Positions 22,866 through 30,999 of a DNA stretch of 64,000 nt are shown piece by piece. Origin of the DNA: Isoptericola dokdonensis DS-3 (GTDB lineage: Bacteria; Actinomycetota; Actinomycetes; Actinomycetales; Cellulomonadaceae); the NCBI RefSeq assembly GCF_001636295.1, contig NZ_CP014209.1, positions 3,286,001 to 3,350,000 on the forward strand, written 5' to 3'. Positions within the stretch are counted from its first letter, which is position 1. Each line of letters starts with the position of its first letter. Under the pieces are notes generated by a model. The model saw only the letters and a list, made by a program, of their open reading frames with translations. It made no database searches and was not told where the DNA came from. The position numbers were made by a program, and so were the translations under genes.

Positions 22866-23156
22866 TCAGCGCGGCGTGAACAGGCGCGTCGCCGCGGACT
22901 CGGCGTCCGCGTAGGTCGTCGACGCCGACTGCAGCGCCGTCGTCACCGCGTCGAGCGCGGACTCCACCTGCGTCTGGGCGGTCTGCCACTGCGTCATCAC
23001 CCCGGCGAACGACGTCGCCGCCCCGCCCTGCCAGCTCGCCTGGAGGTCCTGCAGGTGGCGCATCATCGCCCCGACCTCCGTCCGGATGGCCCCGACGGAC
23101 CCGTTCACCGCCGCGCTCGCCTGCGCGACCCGCTCGCTGTCGACCTGATACCGCAC
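22866..23156 (-). CDS. WXG100-family (ESAT-6-like) protein
   Basis: The protein has 96 residues, the usual size. The two-helix hairpin carries WQG at residues 42-44 as the WXG turn, with heptad-like helices on either side and no signal peptide. Such proteins are substrates of type VII (ESX) secretion; no ESX core component is in the window, so its exporter is elsewhere or absent. The GTG start follows GAAGGAG. The upstream region carries the second copy of the 20-bp repeat. Confidence 0.88.
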   Translation of the reverse strand: MRYQVDSERVAQASAAVNGSVGAIRTEVGAMMRHLQDLQASWQGGAATSFAGVMTQWQTAQTQVESALDAVTTALQSASTTYADAESAATRLFTPR

Positions 23157-23252
23157 GTCGTCTCCTTCGTCGTCCCCGGTCGGGCCGGGCTGACGACGAC
23201 GCTACGGAGGCGCGTCCCGAGGCGCCGCCGTCGTCCACAGCCTGTGGACGAA

Positions 23253-23306
23253 CTGCTGACTCGCGCCGACGAGCGCTGACTCGCGAGGGTGTGCGCTGAC
23301 TCACGC
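23253..23306. repeat. Second locus of the 20-bp GAGTCAGCGC repeat (three units)
   Basis: Three inverted units carry GCTGAC at 23255, 23275 and 23295, exactly 20 bp apart. A 30-bp stretch spanning the first two units is identical to one in the block at 9142-9172. The orientation is such that GAGTCAGCGC reads downstream from the 3' end of the HD-family gene (stop at 23332-23334). No gene is visible in 23157-23331. Confidence 0.88.
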
Positions 23307-23331
23307 CGCGACGGGCCCTCGGTGGAAGGCG

Positions 23332-24060
23332 TCAGCGCGGGGCGGGACCCGCGGGGGACTCGGCCTCCAGGCGCTTGCGCTCCTTGGCGAGGCGGTGCAG
23401 CTCGGCCTCGAGGTTCTGGCGGGCCGGCTCCTCCCACGTGATGCCGAGCGGGCTGGAGTACAGGCGCGGGCGACCCAGCAGCTTGGTGATGACCTTGATG
23501 CGGGCGTCCAGGTAGTCCGACAGCGGGATGTGGGCGTACTCCGCGCGGATCTCGGCGATGTACTCCTTGTAGCGCTGCGGCTCGGCGGCGAGCATCCCGA
23601 GGTCCGCGTCGTTGAGGACGGCCGAGTCGAAGTCGCCGGCGCGCGGCTTGTGCCGGGCCAGGGTGTCGACGAGCTCGGCGACCCGGTCGGCGGCGTCGAC
23701 GGGCACGCCCATCTCGACCAGCTGGGTGCGCGCGAGATCGGCGCTCAGGGTGGTCTGCTCACCGCCCCGCGTCGCGTACGCGACCTTGCGGGCGGCGTCG
23801 AAGACCGCACCGTGGTACCAGGCGGCGAGCCGCACCAGGTCGGGCTCGTGCGTCTCGTGCGCCAGCTCCTCCACCCGGTGCAGGACGGCCGCGAGGTGCC
23901 GCAGGTTGTGGAAGTGCCGGTCGGGCTCCGACCAGCGCTCGATGAGCTCGTCACCGACGTCGCGGACGGCGTCCTCGGAGGCGGTGGCGCCGGCACCCCG
24001 GCAGGTACGCACGAACGCGGAGGCGAACCACTGCGGTGCGTCGGCGCTGAGGACGCCCAT
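23332..24060 (-). CDS. HD-superfamily predicted phosphohydrolase
   Basis: The protein has 242 residues from ATG 24060. The N-terminal half carries RHFHNLRHL (histidines 49, 51, 55) and LAAWYHGAVFD (His83), the pattern of the predicted metal-dependent HD phosphohydrolases (COG4339-like). The HD dyad itself reads HG here, so an aspartate ligand may be replaced or supplied by Asp88. A later LNDADLGML supplies another conserved aspartate. The C-terminus is a charged helix. AGAAGG lies 12 bases before the ATG. Substrate unknown. Confidence 0.75.
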   Translation of the reverse strand: MGVLSADAPQWFASAFVRTCRGAGATASEDAVRDVGDELIERWSEPDRHFHNLRHLAAVLHRVEELAHETHEPDLVRLAAWYHGAVFDAARKVAYATRGGEQTTLSADLARTQLVEMGVPVDAADRVAELVDTLARHKPRAGDFDSAVLNDADLGMLAAEPQRYKEYIAEIRAEYAHIPLSDYLDARIKVITKLLGRPRLYSSPLGITWEEPARQNLEAELHRLAKERKRLEAESPAGPAPR

Positions 24061-24189
24061 CGCTATCAAGACCTTCTGTGTCGGACGGTTGCCAGGACGG
24101 CTGCCAGGACGGACGAGTCGGGAGGAATGACCGGCCCACCTCCAGCCTACGACCGGGTACCGACGCTCGTCGGGCCGTTGCAGGGTGGT

Positions 24190-25857
24190 TCAGGACCGTG
24201 ACGCATCGTAGTCGTCCCGGCGGGGGAGCATGACCCGCACCGTCAGACCGCCGCCCGGCGTCGTGCCGACCTCGGTGCGGCCGCCGTGCGAGGCGAGGAT
24301 CGCCGCGACGATCGCGAGCCCCAGCCCGGAACCGCCGGAGCTCCGGTTCCGGGAGGAGTCCGCCCGGTAGAAGCGCTCGAAGATCTTCGCGGCCTGCTCC
24401 TCGCTGATGCCTGGGCCGTGGTCCCGGACCTCGACGACGGCGGCCCCGTCGGGCCCCCTGCCGAGCAGGATCTCCGCGGGGGAGCCCGCCGGGGTGTGCC
24501 GCGCGACGTTGCCGACGAGGTTCGTCAGGACCTGACGCAGCCGGTCGGCGTCGCCGGTGACCACCAGCGACGGCGGCGCCGCGGACCCCGGCGCGAGGCC
24601 GGCGACCGTGACGGTGCGGGTCGGGTCGAGGGCGTGCAGGTCCTGCGCGGTGTCCCGCACCATCGGCACGAGGTCCACCGCCTCCTGGCGCATCGGGCGA
24701 CCCTCGTCGAGGCGGGCGAGCACGAGCAGGTCGTTGACCAGCGTGCCCATGCGGCGGGCCGAGTCCTCGATCCGCACCATCGTGTCCTCGACCTTGTCGC
24801 CCGTGTCCAGCGCGCCCATCCGGTACAGCTCGCCGTAGCCCTTGATGGTCGCCAGCGGGGTGCGCAGCTCGTGGCTCGCGTCCGAGACGAACCGGCGCAT
24901 CCGCTGCTCCGACGCCTCCTGGGCGGCGAACGCCACCTCGATCTGCGCGAGCATCGTGTTGAGGGAGTGGGACAGCGACCCGACCTCCGTCGAGCGGGGC
25001 TGCTCCGGGACGCGCTGCGACAGGTCGCCGTCGGCGATCGCGGCCGCCGTGGACTCGATGCGGCGCAGCGGCCGCAGCGAGTGCTGCACCAGCCAGAACG
25101 CGCCCAGGCCGCCGAGCAGCACGATCCCGATGCCCGACCACAGCAGCGACCGGGTGAGGAACGAGACCGTCTTGTCGACCGCCGCCATCGGCAGCCCGAC
25201 GTACGCCACCCCCGCCTGCGGCCCGTCCACCGTGCTGATCCGCACCGGCACGGTCACCACCCGCCAGTCGGTCGGCTCGGCGCCGCCGCTGCCCGTCGTC
25301 GTGAACGGCTCCTCGCCGCGCTCCACCGCCTCGTCGACCGTCTCGTCCGGCAGCACGGGCGTGCCGTACTGCTCCTCGGTCTGCGGCCAGGCGTGCGCCG
25401 GGTAGGTGGTGCCCTCCGTGTCGCGGAGCACCAGCACGTACTCGCTGGGGCCCAGTCCCTGCCCGGTCCCGCTCAGGTCGCCGAACGCCGACTTGTCGCG
25501 CACCGCCTGCGTGAGCTGGCTGTCGAGCTGTTTGACCAGGTACTCCGACACCACCGCGCGGGTGGCGAAGCCCGCGAACACCAGGCCGGCGCCGAGCAGG
25601 AGCACGATGATCGCCACCAGCCGGGCGCGCAGCGGGACCCGGGCGAACCAGCCCCAGCGCGTCCGCCCGTCACCGGCCGTCCCGTCCGCGTCGTCGTCCG
25701 CGGGCGGGCGCAGCGCGTCGGACGGCGTCGCGTCGGGCGTTGCGTCGGGTGTCGGGTCCGCCGTCGCCGACGTCGCACCCGTCGTCGGGCGCGACGGGCC
25801 CGGCGTCGCACCGGGGGCGGCGAACACCGGGTCGTCGGCGGGCGGGCGGGACGTCAT
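24190..25857 (-). CDS. Two-component sensor histidine kinase (PhoR-like)
   Basis: The protein has 555 residues. After an acidic/proline-rich cytoplasmic N-terminus (about 1-75) come TM1 (about 80-100), an extracytoplasmic sensor of about 130 residues, TM2 (about 235-257), HAMP (about 258-310), and HisKA with phospho-acceptor His329 in SDASHELRTPLATIKGY. HATPase_c follows with N-box NLVGNVARHT, DHGPGIS and GSGLGLAIV. The ATG overlaps the stop of the response regulator as ATGA, so the pair is translationally coupled. The stimulus is not evident. Confidence 0.93.
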   Translation of the reverse strand: MTSRPPADDPVFAAPGATPGPSRPTTGATSATADPTPDATPDATPSDALRPPADDDADGTAGDGRTRWGWFARVPLRARLVAIIVLLLGAGLVFAGFATRAVVSEYLVKQLDSQLTQAVRDKSAFGDLSGTGQGLGPSEYVLVLRDTEGTTYPAHAWPQTEEQYGTPVLPDETVDEAVERGEEPFTTTGSGGAEPTDWRVVTVPVRISTVDGPQAGVAYVGLPMAAVDKTVSFLTRSLLWSGIGIVLLGGLGAFWLVQHSLRPLRRIESTAAAIADGDLSQRVPEQPRSTEVGSLSHSLNTMLAQIEVAFAAQEASEQRMRRFVSDASHELRTPLATIKGYGELYRMGALDTGDKVEDTMVRIEDSARRMGTLVNDLLVLARLDEGRPMRQEAVDLVPMVRDTAQDLHALDPTRTVTVAGLAPGSAAPPSLVVTGDADRLRQVLTNLVGNVARHTPAGSPAEILLGRGPDGAAVVEVRDHGPGISEEQAAKIFERFYRADSSRNRSSGGSGLGLAIVAAILASHGGRTEVGTTPGGGLTVRVMLPRRDDYDASRS

Positions 25858-26585
25858 CGCTGCGGTGCCCGCAGGAGGTAGCCGACGCCGCGCTTGGTGT
25901 GGATCAGCGGCGGCAGCTCGACGTCCGCGCCGTCCGGGCCGGGCACGGTCAGGTGGTCGATCTTGCGCCGCAGGTAGGAGATGTAGGACTCGACGATGTT
26001 CGCGTCACCGCCCCAGTCGTACTGCCACACGTGGTCGAGGATCTGCGCCTTCGACAGCACCCGGCCCGCGTTGAGCATGAGGTAGCGCAGCAGCTTGAAC
26101 TCGGTGGGGGAGAGGTCGATCTCGACCCCCGCGCGGCGCACCTCGTGCGAGTCCTCGTCGAGCTCCAGGTCGCCGACGCGCACCACCGCGTCGTCGTCCG
26201 GCGCGGCACCCGCGGTGCGGCGCAGCACCGCGCGGATGCGGGCCACGACCTCCTCCAGGCTGAACGGCTTGGTCACGTAGTCGTCGCCGCCGACGGTGAG
26301 GCCCTGGACCTTGTCCTGGGTGTCGTCGCGCGCGGTGAGGAAGAGCACCGGCGTGTGCCGTCCGGTCGAACGCATCCGACGGGTCACGGTGAACCCGTCC
26401 ATGTCGGGCAGCATGACGTCCAGCACGACCAGGTCGGGCTCGGTGTCGCGCACCAGCTGCAGAGCGGTGTTCCCGTCGCCGGCGGCGTGCACCTCGAAGC
26501 CTGCGAAGCGCAGGGACGTGGACAGCAGCTCGCGGATGTTGGGCTCGTCGTCGACGACGACCAGCCGGGCCTCGGGTTCGCTCAT
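25854..26585 (-). CDS. OmpR-family response regulator (PhoP-like)
   Basis: The protein has 243 residues. The receiver domain has acidic pocket Asp12/Asp13, phospho-acceptor Asp56 and Lys106, and the C-terminal winged helix has SPTEFKLLRYLMLNAGRVLSK and VESYISYLRRKID. The sequence is close to mycobacterial PhoP over GGDDYVTKPFSLEEVVAR and the wing region, so a PhoPR-type system is likely; its regulon is unknown. CAGACT lies 7 nt before the ATG with no Shine-Dalgarno. A 7-bp direct repeat of PhoP-box geometry lies at 26609-26626, suggesting autoregulation. Confidence 0.93.
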   Translation of the reverse strand: MSEPEARLVVVDDEPNIRELLSTSLRFAGFEVHAAGDGNTALQLVRDTEPDLVVLDVMLPDMDGFTVTRRMRSTGRHTPVLFLTARDDTQDKVQGLTVGGDDYVTKPFSLEEVVARIRAVLRRTAGAAPDDDAVVRVGDLELDEDSHEVRRAGVEIDLSPTEFKLLRYLMLNAGRVLSKAQILDHVWQYDWGGDANIVESYISYLRRKIDHLTVPGPDGADVELPPLIHTKRGVGYLLRAPQR

Positions 26586-26608
26586 GACGTCCAGTCTGCA
26601 ACCCGGCG

Positions 26609-26626
26609 CTGGGAGATGCCTGGGAG
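26609..26626. promoter_or_regulatory. Candidate response-regulator binding site (direct repeat)
   Basis: CTGGGAG occurs at 26609-26615 and 26620-26626, two 7-bp repeats with a 4-bp spacer. The 11-bp period is that of the mycobacterial PhoP box. It lies 24-41 bp before the regulator start codon, over the expected -35 region of a leaderless promoter, and within the space between two divergent genes. Confidence 0.6.
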
Positions 26627-26671
26627 ACCTCTCGGTGCCCGCCCGGGCGGGTCGTCCGGCACGATGAGACC

Positions 26672-27907
26672 GTGCGCATCGACGGTGACCATCGACGCCG
26701 GCTGCTCGTGTCGCGGCAGCTCGCCCTGGGGCTCGACGCGCCCGGACGGCCCGCCGCCACCACGCCGGAGGAGGTCGCGGACCGGCTCGTCGCCCTGCAC
26801 GCCACCGACCCGTCGAGCGTCCATCTCGCCGTCCTCGCGCGGGTCCCCGACCTCACGCTCGACGACGTGCAGGCCGCGCTCCACGTCCGCGCCGGGCTCG
26901 TCAAGCTGCTCGCCATGCGCCGCACCGTGTTCGCCGTCCCGCGCCATCTCGTTCCCGTCGTGCACGCCGCCGCGTCCGCCGACGTCGCCCCGCGGCTCCG
27001 TGCCCGGCTGCTCAAGGAGCTCGCGACCCTGCCCACCGAACCGCCCGTCGAGGACCCTGACGCCCTGCTCGCCGCCGCGGAGTCGCAGGTGCTCGACGTG
27101 CTGCGCGAGCACGGCCCCGCCGACGGCACCGAGCTGACCCGTCGCGCACCTCTCCTGCGCACCGCGTTCCTGCCCGCCACCACCCGGGCCTGGGACGTGC
27201 GCCGGCACCTCACCGCCCAGCTCCTGCCGCTGCTGTCCGCCCAGGCGCGGATCGTCCGCGGCGCGCCGAAGGGCGCCTGGACCTCCAGCCGGCACGTATG
27301 GTCGCCCATGACCGACCTGTTCCCCGACGGCGTCCCCGACGTCGACCCGTCCGTCGCGCGACGCGAGCTCGCACGACGCTGGCTGGAGGCGTTCGGGCCC
27401 GCCACCGAGGCCGACCTGCGCTGGTGGACCGGGTGGAACCTCGGCCGGACCCGGGCGGCGCTCGCCGACCTGGACCTCCGGGAGGTCGAGGTCGACGTCG
27501 CACCGCCCGGCGCCGACCCGGCGCTCGTCGCCGGTGTCGTGCTGCGCGGTGCCGACCTCGACGCCCCCGCCGTCGACGACCACGTCGCGCTGCTGCCCCC
27601 GCTCGACCCCACGACGATGGGCTGGACCCACCGCGACTGGTACCTCGGCGACCACCGGCCGGCGCTCTTCGACAGCGCCGGGAACGCGGGGGCGACCGTC
27701 TGGTGGCAGGGAAGGGTCGTCGGCGCGTGGACGGTCCGCGAGGGCGGCGACGTCGCCCACCGACTGCTGGAGGACGTCGGCGCCGACGGCGCGGCCGCCG
27801 TCGGCGCCGAGGCGGCCCGGCTCGGCACGCACCTGGCGGGCAGCAGCGGGACCGTGGTCGCCTCGGTCACACCGCTCTACCGGGAGCTCCGCGCGTCACC
27901 CGGGTGA
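26672..27907 (+). CDS. Winged-helix DNA-binding protein of the AlkZ/HTH_42 family
   Basis: The protein has 411 residues. The N-terminal segment RRRLLVSRQLALG...TTPEEVADRLVALHATDP and the series of winged-helix-like units through the middle match the actinobacterial HTH_42 family that includes the DNA glycosylase AlkZ. The C-terminal LLPPLDPTTMGW...RDWYLGDH segment is the conserved region around the family active site. AlkZ removes bulky or cross-linked bases, but whether this member is a glycosylase cannot be settled from sequence alone. GTG start; no clear Shine-Dalgarno. Confidence 0.75.
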   Translation: MRIDGDHRRRLLVSRQLALGLDAPGRPAATTPEEVADRLVALHATDPSSVHLAVLARVPDLTLDDVQAALHVRAGLVKLLAMRRTVFAVPRHLVPVVHAAASADVAPRLRARLLKELATLPTEPPVEDPDALLAAAESQVLDVLREHGPADGTELTRRAPLLRTAFLPATTRAWDVRRHLTAQLLPLLSAQARIVRGAPKGAWTSSRHVWSPMTDLFPDGVPDVDPSVARRELARRWLEAFGPATEADLRWWTGWNLGRTRAALADLDLREVEVDVAPPGADPALVAGVVLRGADLDAPAVDDHVALLPPLDPTTMGWTHRDWYLGDHRPALFDSAGNAGATVWWQGRVVGAWTVREGGDVAHRLLEDVGADGAAAVGAEAARLGTHLAGSSGTVVASVTPLYRELRASPG

Positions 27908-27981
27908 GATCCGCTCGACGGGCGGGCCGCGCGGGCCGTGGATACGCTCACGGCGACCGCCGTCACCAGGGAGGACACCCG

Positions 27982-29445
27982 ATGAGCGAGCAGCAGACAG
28001 CCCGTCCCCGCGCGTACGCGGTGCGGCGGGTGGTCGCGGGCTTCATGGTCGTCATCACCACGCTGCTCGTGGTGGCGTCCTGCGTCGCCGTGTGGGCGCA
28101 CCGGACGGTGTTCGACACGGACCAGTTCATGGAGACCGTCCAGCCCGCGCTCGACGACCCCGCCCTGTACGAGGCGGTCGCCGACCTCGTCTCCGAGCAG
28201 ACCCTCGTCGCCCTCGACCTCGACACGCGCGTCTCCGCGCGGCTCGAACAGCTCGACGAGCTCGCCAGCGCCGCCCTGCTGACGCGCCTCGACGTCGAGT
28301 CGCGGCCCCTGCTCGACGCGCTCCTCGACCGCGTGGACCGCCCGTCGCTGGCCGCGCTCACCCCCGCCGTCGTGGGGCCCCTGGAGGACCGCGTCGACCA
28401 GACCATCCACCGCCTCGTCACCTCCGGCGCCCTGCGGGAGCGCGTGCCGCAGCTCGTCGAGCGCGCCCACACCGCCGCCATCGGCATCGCCCGCGCCGAC
28501 CTCGAGGACTACCCGAACGTCTACCTCACCGACGACGACGTCATGCTCAACACGGTGCCGCTCGTCGCCGAGGCGCTGCGCGAGTCGCTGTCCGGGCTCC
28601 AGGGCGTCCTCGGCGACGTCCAGCTCCCCGACGCGATCACCGAACGTGCCCCGGAGGCACGGGCGCAGCTGGGCGAGGCGCTGGGCGAGCGGCTGCCCGA
28701 CGACTTCGGGCAGGTCCGCCTCATGGACCGGCCGACCTTCGAGCTCGTCCAGGACACGGTGCGCATCGTCGACCGCACGATCTGGGCGCTCCTGGCGGTG
28801 ACCGTCCTCGCGATCATCGGCACCGTCTGGGTCGCGCCCGACCGCCGTCGTGGCACCATCCAGCTCGGCATCGGGATCGTCGCCGCCCTCGTGATCGTCG
28901 TCGCGCTCGTGTCGAGGCTCAAGGAGATGGTCGTCGACGTCGCCCGCACACCGGACGGCGAACGGGTCGCGGCCACCCTCTACGACACCGTCTCCGGCGA
29001 GGTGCACGCCATCTTCTGGCTCGTCGGGATCATCGCCGCCGTCGCCGTGGTCGCCGGGCTGCTGGTCGGCCGGCCCGCGTGGATGCGGGCGGCCGAGGAC
29101 CGGTGGCCGTGGGCGCGCACCGTGACCGGGCAGGACGGCCGGATGGGCCGCTGGGTCGCCGCCCACGCCGACCTGCTGCGCCTCGCCGTGCTCGTCGTGG
29201 CCGTGCTCGTCGTCGTCCTCACCGGCTTCTCCTGGGCGGCCCTGCTGCTCGTGCTGCTGCTCGGCGGACTCGCGCTGTGGGTGATCTCCAGCATCGGGCG
29301 CACCGCCGGTGTGCCCGGCGAGCACGGGGTCGACCCCGCGCCCGACGTCCCGCCCGGACCCGGGACGCCGCCCGGACCCGGGACGCCGCCCGGACCCGGC
29401 ACCGGGCCGACGGTCGGTGCCGGGTCCGAGACGCCTCAGAGGTAG
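27982..29445 (+). CDS. Integral membrane protein of unknown function
   Basis: The protein has 487 residues. TM1 is about residues 15-37, a long extracytoplasmic helical domain follows (about 40-260, many leucine/aspartate-rich helices), then TM segments near 262, 293, 343 and 400-440. A tail with PPGPGT repeated three times ends the protein; this is an 18-bp tandem repeat at about 29350-29402. The start ATG has GGGAGG upstream. The last 10 bp overlap the convergent NYN gene. I do not recognise a specific family or function. Confidence 0.8.
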   Translation: MSEQQTARPRAYAVRRVVAGFMVVITTLLVVASCVAVWAHRTVFDTDQFMETVQPALDDPALYEAVADLVSEQTLVALDLDTRVSARLEQLDELASAALLTRLDVESRPLLDALLDRVDRPSLAALTPAVVGPLEDRVDQTIHRLVTSGALRERVPQLVERAHTAAIGIARADLEDYPNVYLTDDDVMLNTVPLVAEALRESLSGLQGVLGDVQLPDAITERAPEARAQLGEALGERLPDDFGQVRLMDRPTFELVQDTVRIVDRTIWALLAVTVLAIIGTVWVAPDRRRGTIQLGIGIVAALVIVVALVSRLKEMVVDVARTPDGERVAATLYDTVSGEVHAIFWLVGIIAAVAVVAGLLVGRPAWMRAAEDRWPWARTVTGQDGRMGRWVAAHADLLRLAVLVVAVLVVVLTGFSWAALLLVLLLGGLALWVISSIGRTAGVPGEHGVDPAPDVPPGPGTPPGPGTPPGPGTGPTVGAGSETPQR

Positions 29446-30038
29446 CGCAGCGGGTCGAACTCGTCGATCGGGATGATCCGCACGCGCGGCAGCGGGCTCG
29501 TGAACGCGTCCACGTCGCCCTCCAGGTCGAAGATCTCCAGGCCGTCCGGCACCAGGCCGGCGAGCTGCAGGTTGACGAACTCGCGGAAGGCGAGCAGCCC
29601 GACCCGGCGGTCCTGACCGACCAGGCGCTCCACCTGCGGCAGGAAGTCGCCGTCGTGGCTTGCCAGCAGGACGTCCGCGTCCCGGTCGACGATCGCGTCG
29701 AGCGTCATCTGGATACCGAGGTCGACGACCTTCTCGTCACCGTTCGCCGCCAGGGGGATCGGCCGGTACCCCATCGCCATGAGGGCCTGCACGAACGGCA
29801 TCGGCATCTGGCCGCTGGTCGCGTTGAGGAAGAACAGGGGGACGACGTCCTGGCCCCACACCTTCTGCGCGAAACCGGTGATGCGGTCCCAGCGGGGGCG
29901 CTCCTCCGGGTTCGGGCGCCGGTTGAGGACGTTCATCCCCAGCGTCGCGTCGATGTTCTCGCCGTCCACCAGCAGGTAGGTGACACGGGCGGGGCGCTGC
30001 GCCGGGGCGGCGGACGCCTCGGTGAAGAGGGAGGCCAT
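29436..30038 (-). CDS. NYN-domain protein (LabA/DUF88-type predicted RNase)
   Basis: The protein has 200 residues. PIN-like NYN fold motifs are LLVDGENID (Asp25, Asn28), KVVDLGIQMTLDAI (Asp106) and ASHDGDFLPQVERL (Asp129, Asp131), which together form the acidic metal site expected of a ribonuclease. The C-terminus ends IDEFDPLRYL. TACCCT lies six bases upstream of the ATG (minus strand), so the mRNA is probably leaderless. It overlaps the convergent membrane-protein gene by 10 bp. Confidence 0.85.
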   Translation of the reverse strand: MASLFTEASAAPAQRPARVTYLLVDGENIDATLGMNVLNRRPNPEERPRWDRITGFAQKVWGQDVVPLFFLNATSGQMPMPFVQALMAMGYRPIPLAANGDEKVVDLGIQMTLDAIVDRDADVLLASHDGDFLPQVERLVGQDRRVGLLAFREFVNLQLAGLVPDGLEIFDLEGDVDAFTSPLPRVRIIPIDEFDPLRYL

Positions 30039-30113
30039 GCCCCCAGGGTACGCGGGCGGGACCGTCGCGAGGGGCTGGATGGGCACGGGGTGCCGGGAGT
30101 ACCGTGGGCGACC

Positions 30114-30890
30114 GTGCACGAGATCATCCCGACCGCGGCGCCCCGGGTCACGGTGCTGCAGCACTCCTCCGACGTCCCGCTCGACCGGTTCGCACGGTCG
30201 CTCGGCGAGGTCCGCCTCGTCCGCCTCTACGCCGGCGACGCCGTGCCCGCCCTCGACGAGTGCGGTGACGGGCTCGTCGTGCTGGGCGGCCAGATGAACG
30301 CCTACGCCGACGACGTCGCGCCGTGGCTCCCGGCCGTGCGTGCGCTGCTCGCCGAGGCGGTGGCCGCCGGCCTGCCGACGCTGGGGATCTGCCTCGGCGC
30401 GCAGCTCCTCGCCGTCGCCGGGGGTGGGAGCGTGGCCATCGCCGCACCGCCCGGGCGCGAGGCCGGCGTCGTGCCGGTCCGGTGGCGTCGCGAGGCCTGG
30501 GACGACCCGGTGCTCGCCCCCGTCGTCCAGGCCACCGGCGCGCAGCGTCCCGACGACCTCGAGCACCCCGCCCGCACCACCGCGGTGGTGTCGATGCACG
30601 CCGACGCCGTCATCGAGCCGCCCCGGGGCGCGCAGTGGCTCGGCTGGTCCGACACCTACCCCTACCAGGCCTTCCGCTGGGGTTCGGCGCTCGGTGTCCA
30701 GTTCCACCCCGAGGCGAGCCCGTCGCTCGCCGTGCGGTGGGCGCTCGGGCACACCGACGTCGACACCGCCGCCGTGCACGCGCAGGTCGTGGCGCACGAC
30801 GCCGTCCTCGCCGCGACGGGCGAGCTCCTCGCCGCCGCGTTCCTCGACCAGGTGCGGGCCGCCGTCGGCCGGGAGGCCACCGCCGCCTGA
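30114..30890 (+). CDS. Class I glutamine amidotransferase-like protein
   Basis: The protein has 258 residues. The catalytic triad is visible: Cys93 in GICLGAQLLA, His198 and Glu200 in GVQFHPEAS. It resembles stand-alone GATase1 proteins annotated as GMP-synthase-like or gamma-glutamyl hydrolase-like; no synthase partner is adjacent. TACCGT (30100-30105) lies 8 nt before the GTG start with no Shine-Dalgarno. Its physiological substrate is unknown. Confidence 0.85.
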   Translation: MHEIIPTAAPRVTVLQHSSDVPLDRFARSLGEVRLVRLYAGDAVPALDECGDGLVVLGGQMNAYADDVAPWLPAVRALLAEAVAAGLPTLGICLGAQLLAVAGGGSVAIAAPPGREAGVVPVRWRREAWDDPVLAPVVQATGAQRPDDLEHPARTTAVVSMHADAVIEPPRGAQWLGWSDTYPYQAFRWGSALGVQFHPEASPSLAVRWALGHTDVDTAAVHAQVVAHDAVLAATGELLAAAFLDQVRAAVGREATAA

Positions 30891-30999
30891 GAGCTCCCTG
30901 GCGAGGTCCTGCCATGGCGGGAACCCGCCAGCGCGGACCGTTGACCACGGCAAACGCGTTCCACGACGGTGCGAGGGTCCCTTCTCACGAGGAGCCTCG

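Noticed and set aside
23233..23249. Palindrome GTCCACAG-C-CTGTGGAC as a DnaA or LexA-type site
   Set aside because: It does not match the DnaA box (TTATCCACA) or the actinobacterial SOS box, it stands alone, and no replication or repair gene is next to it.
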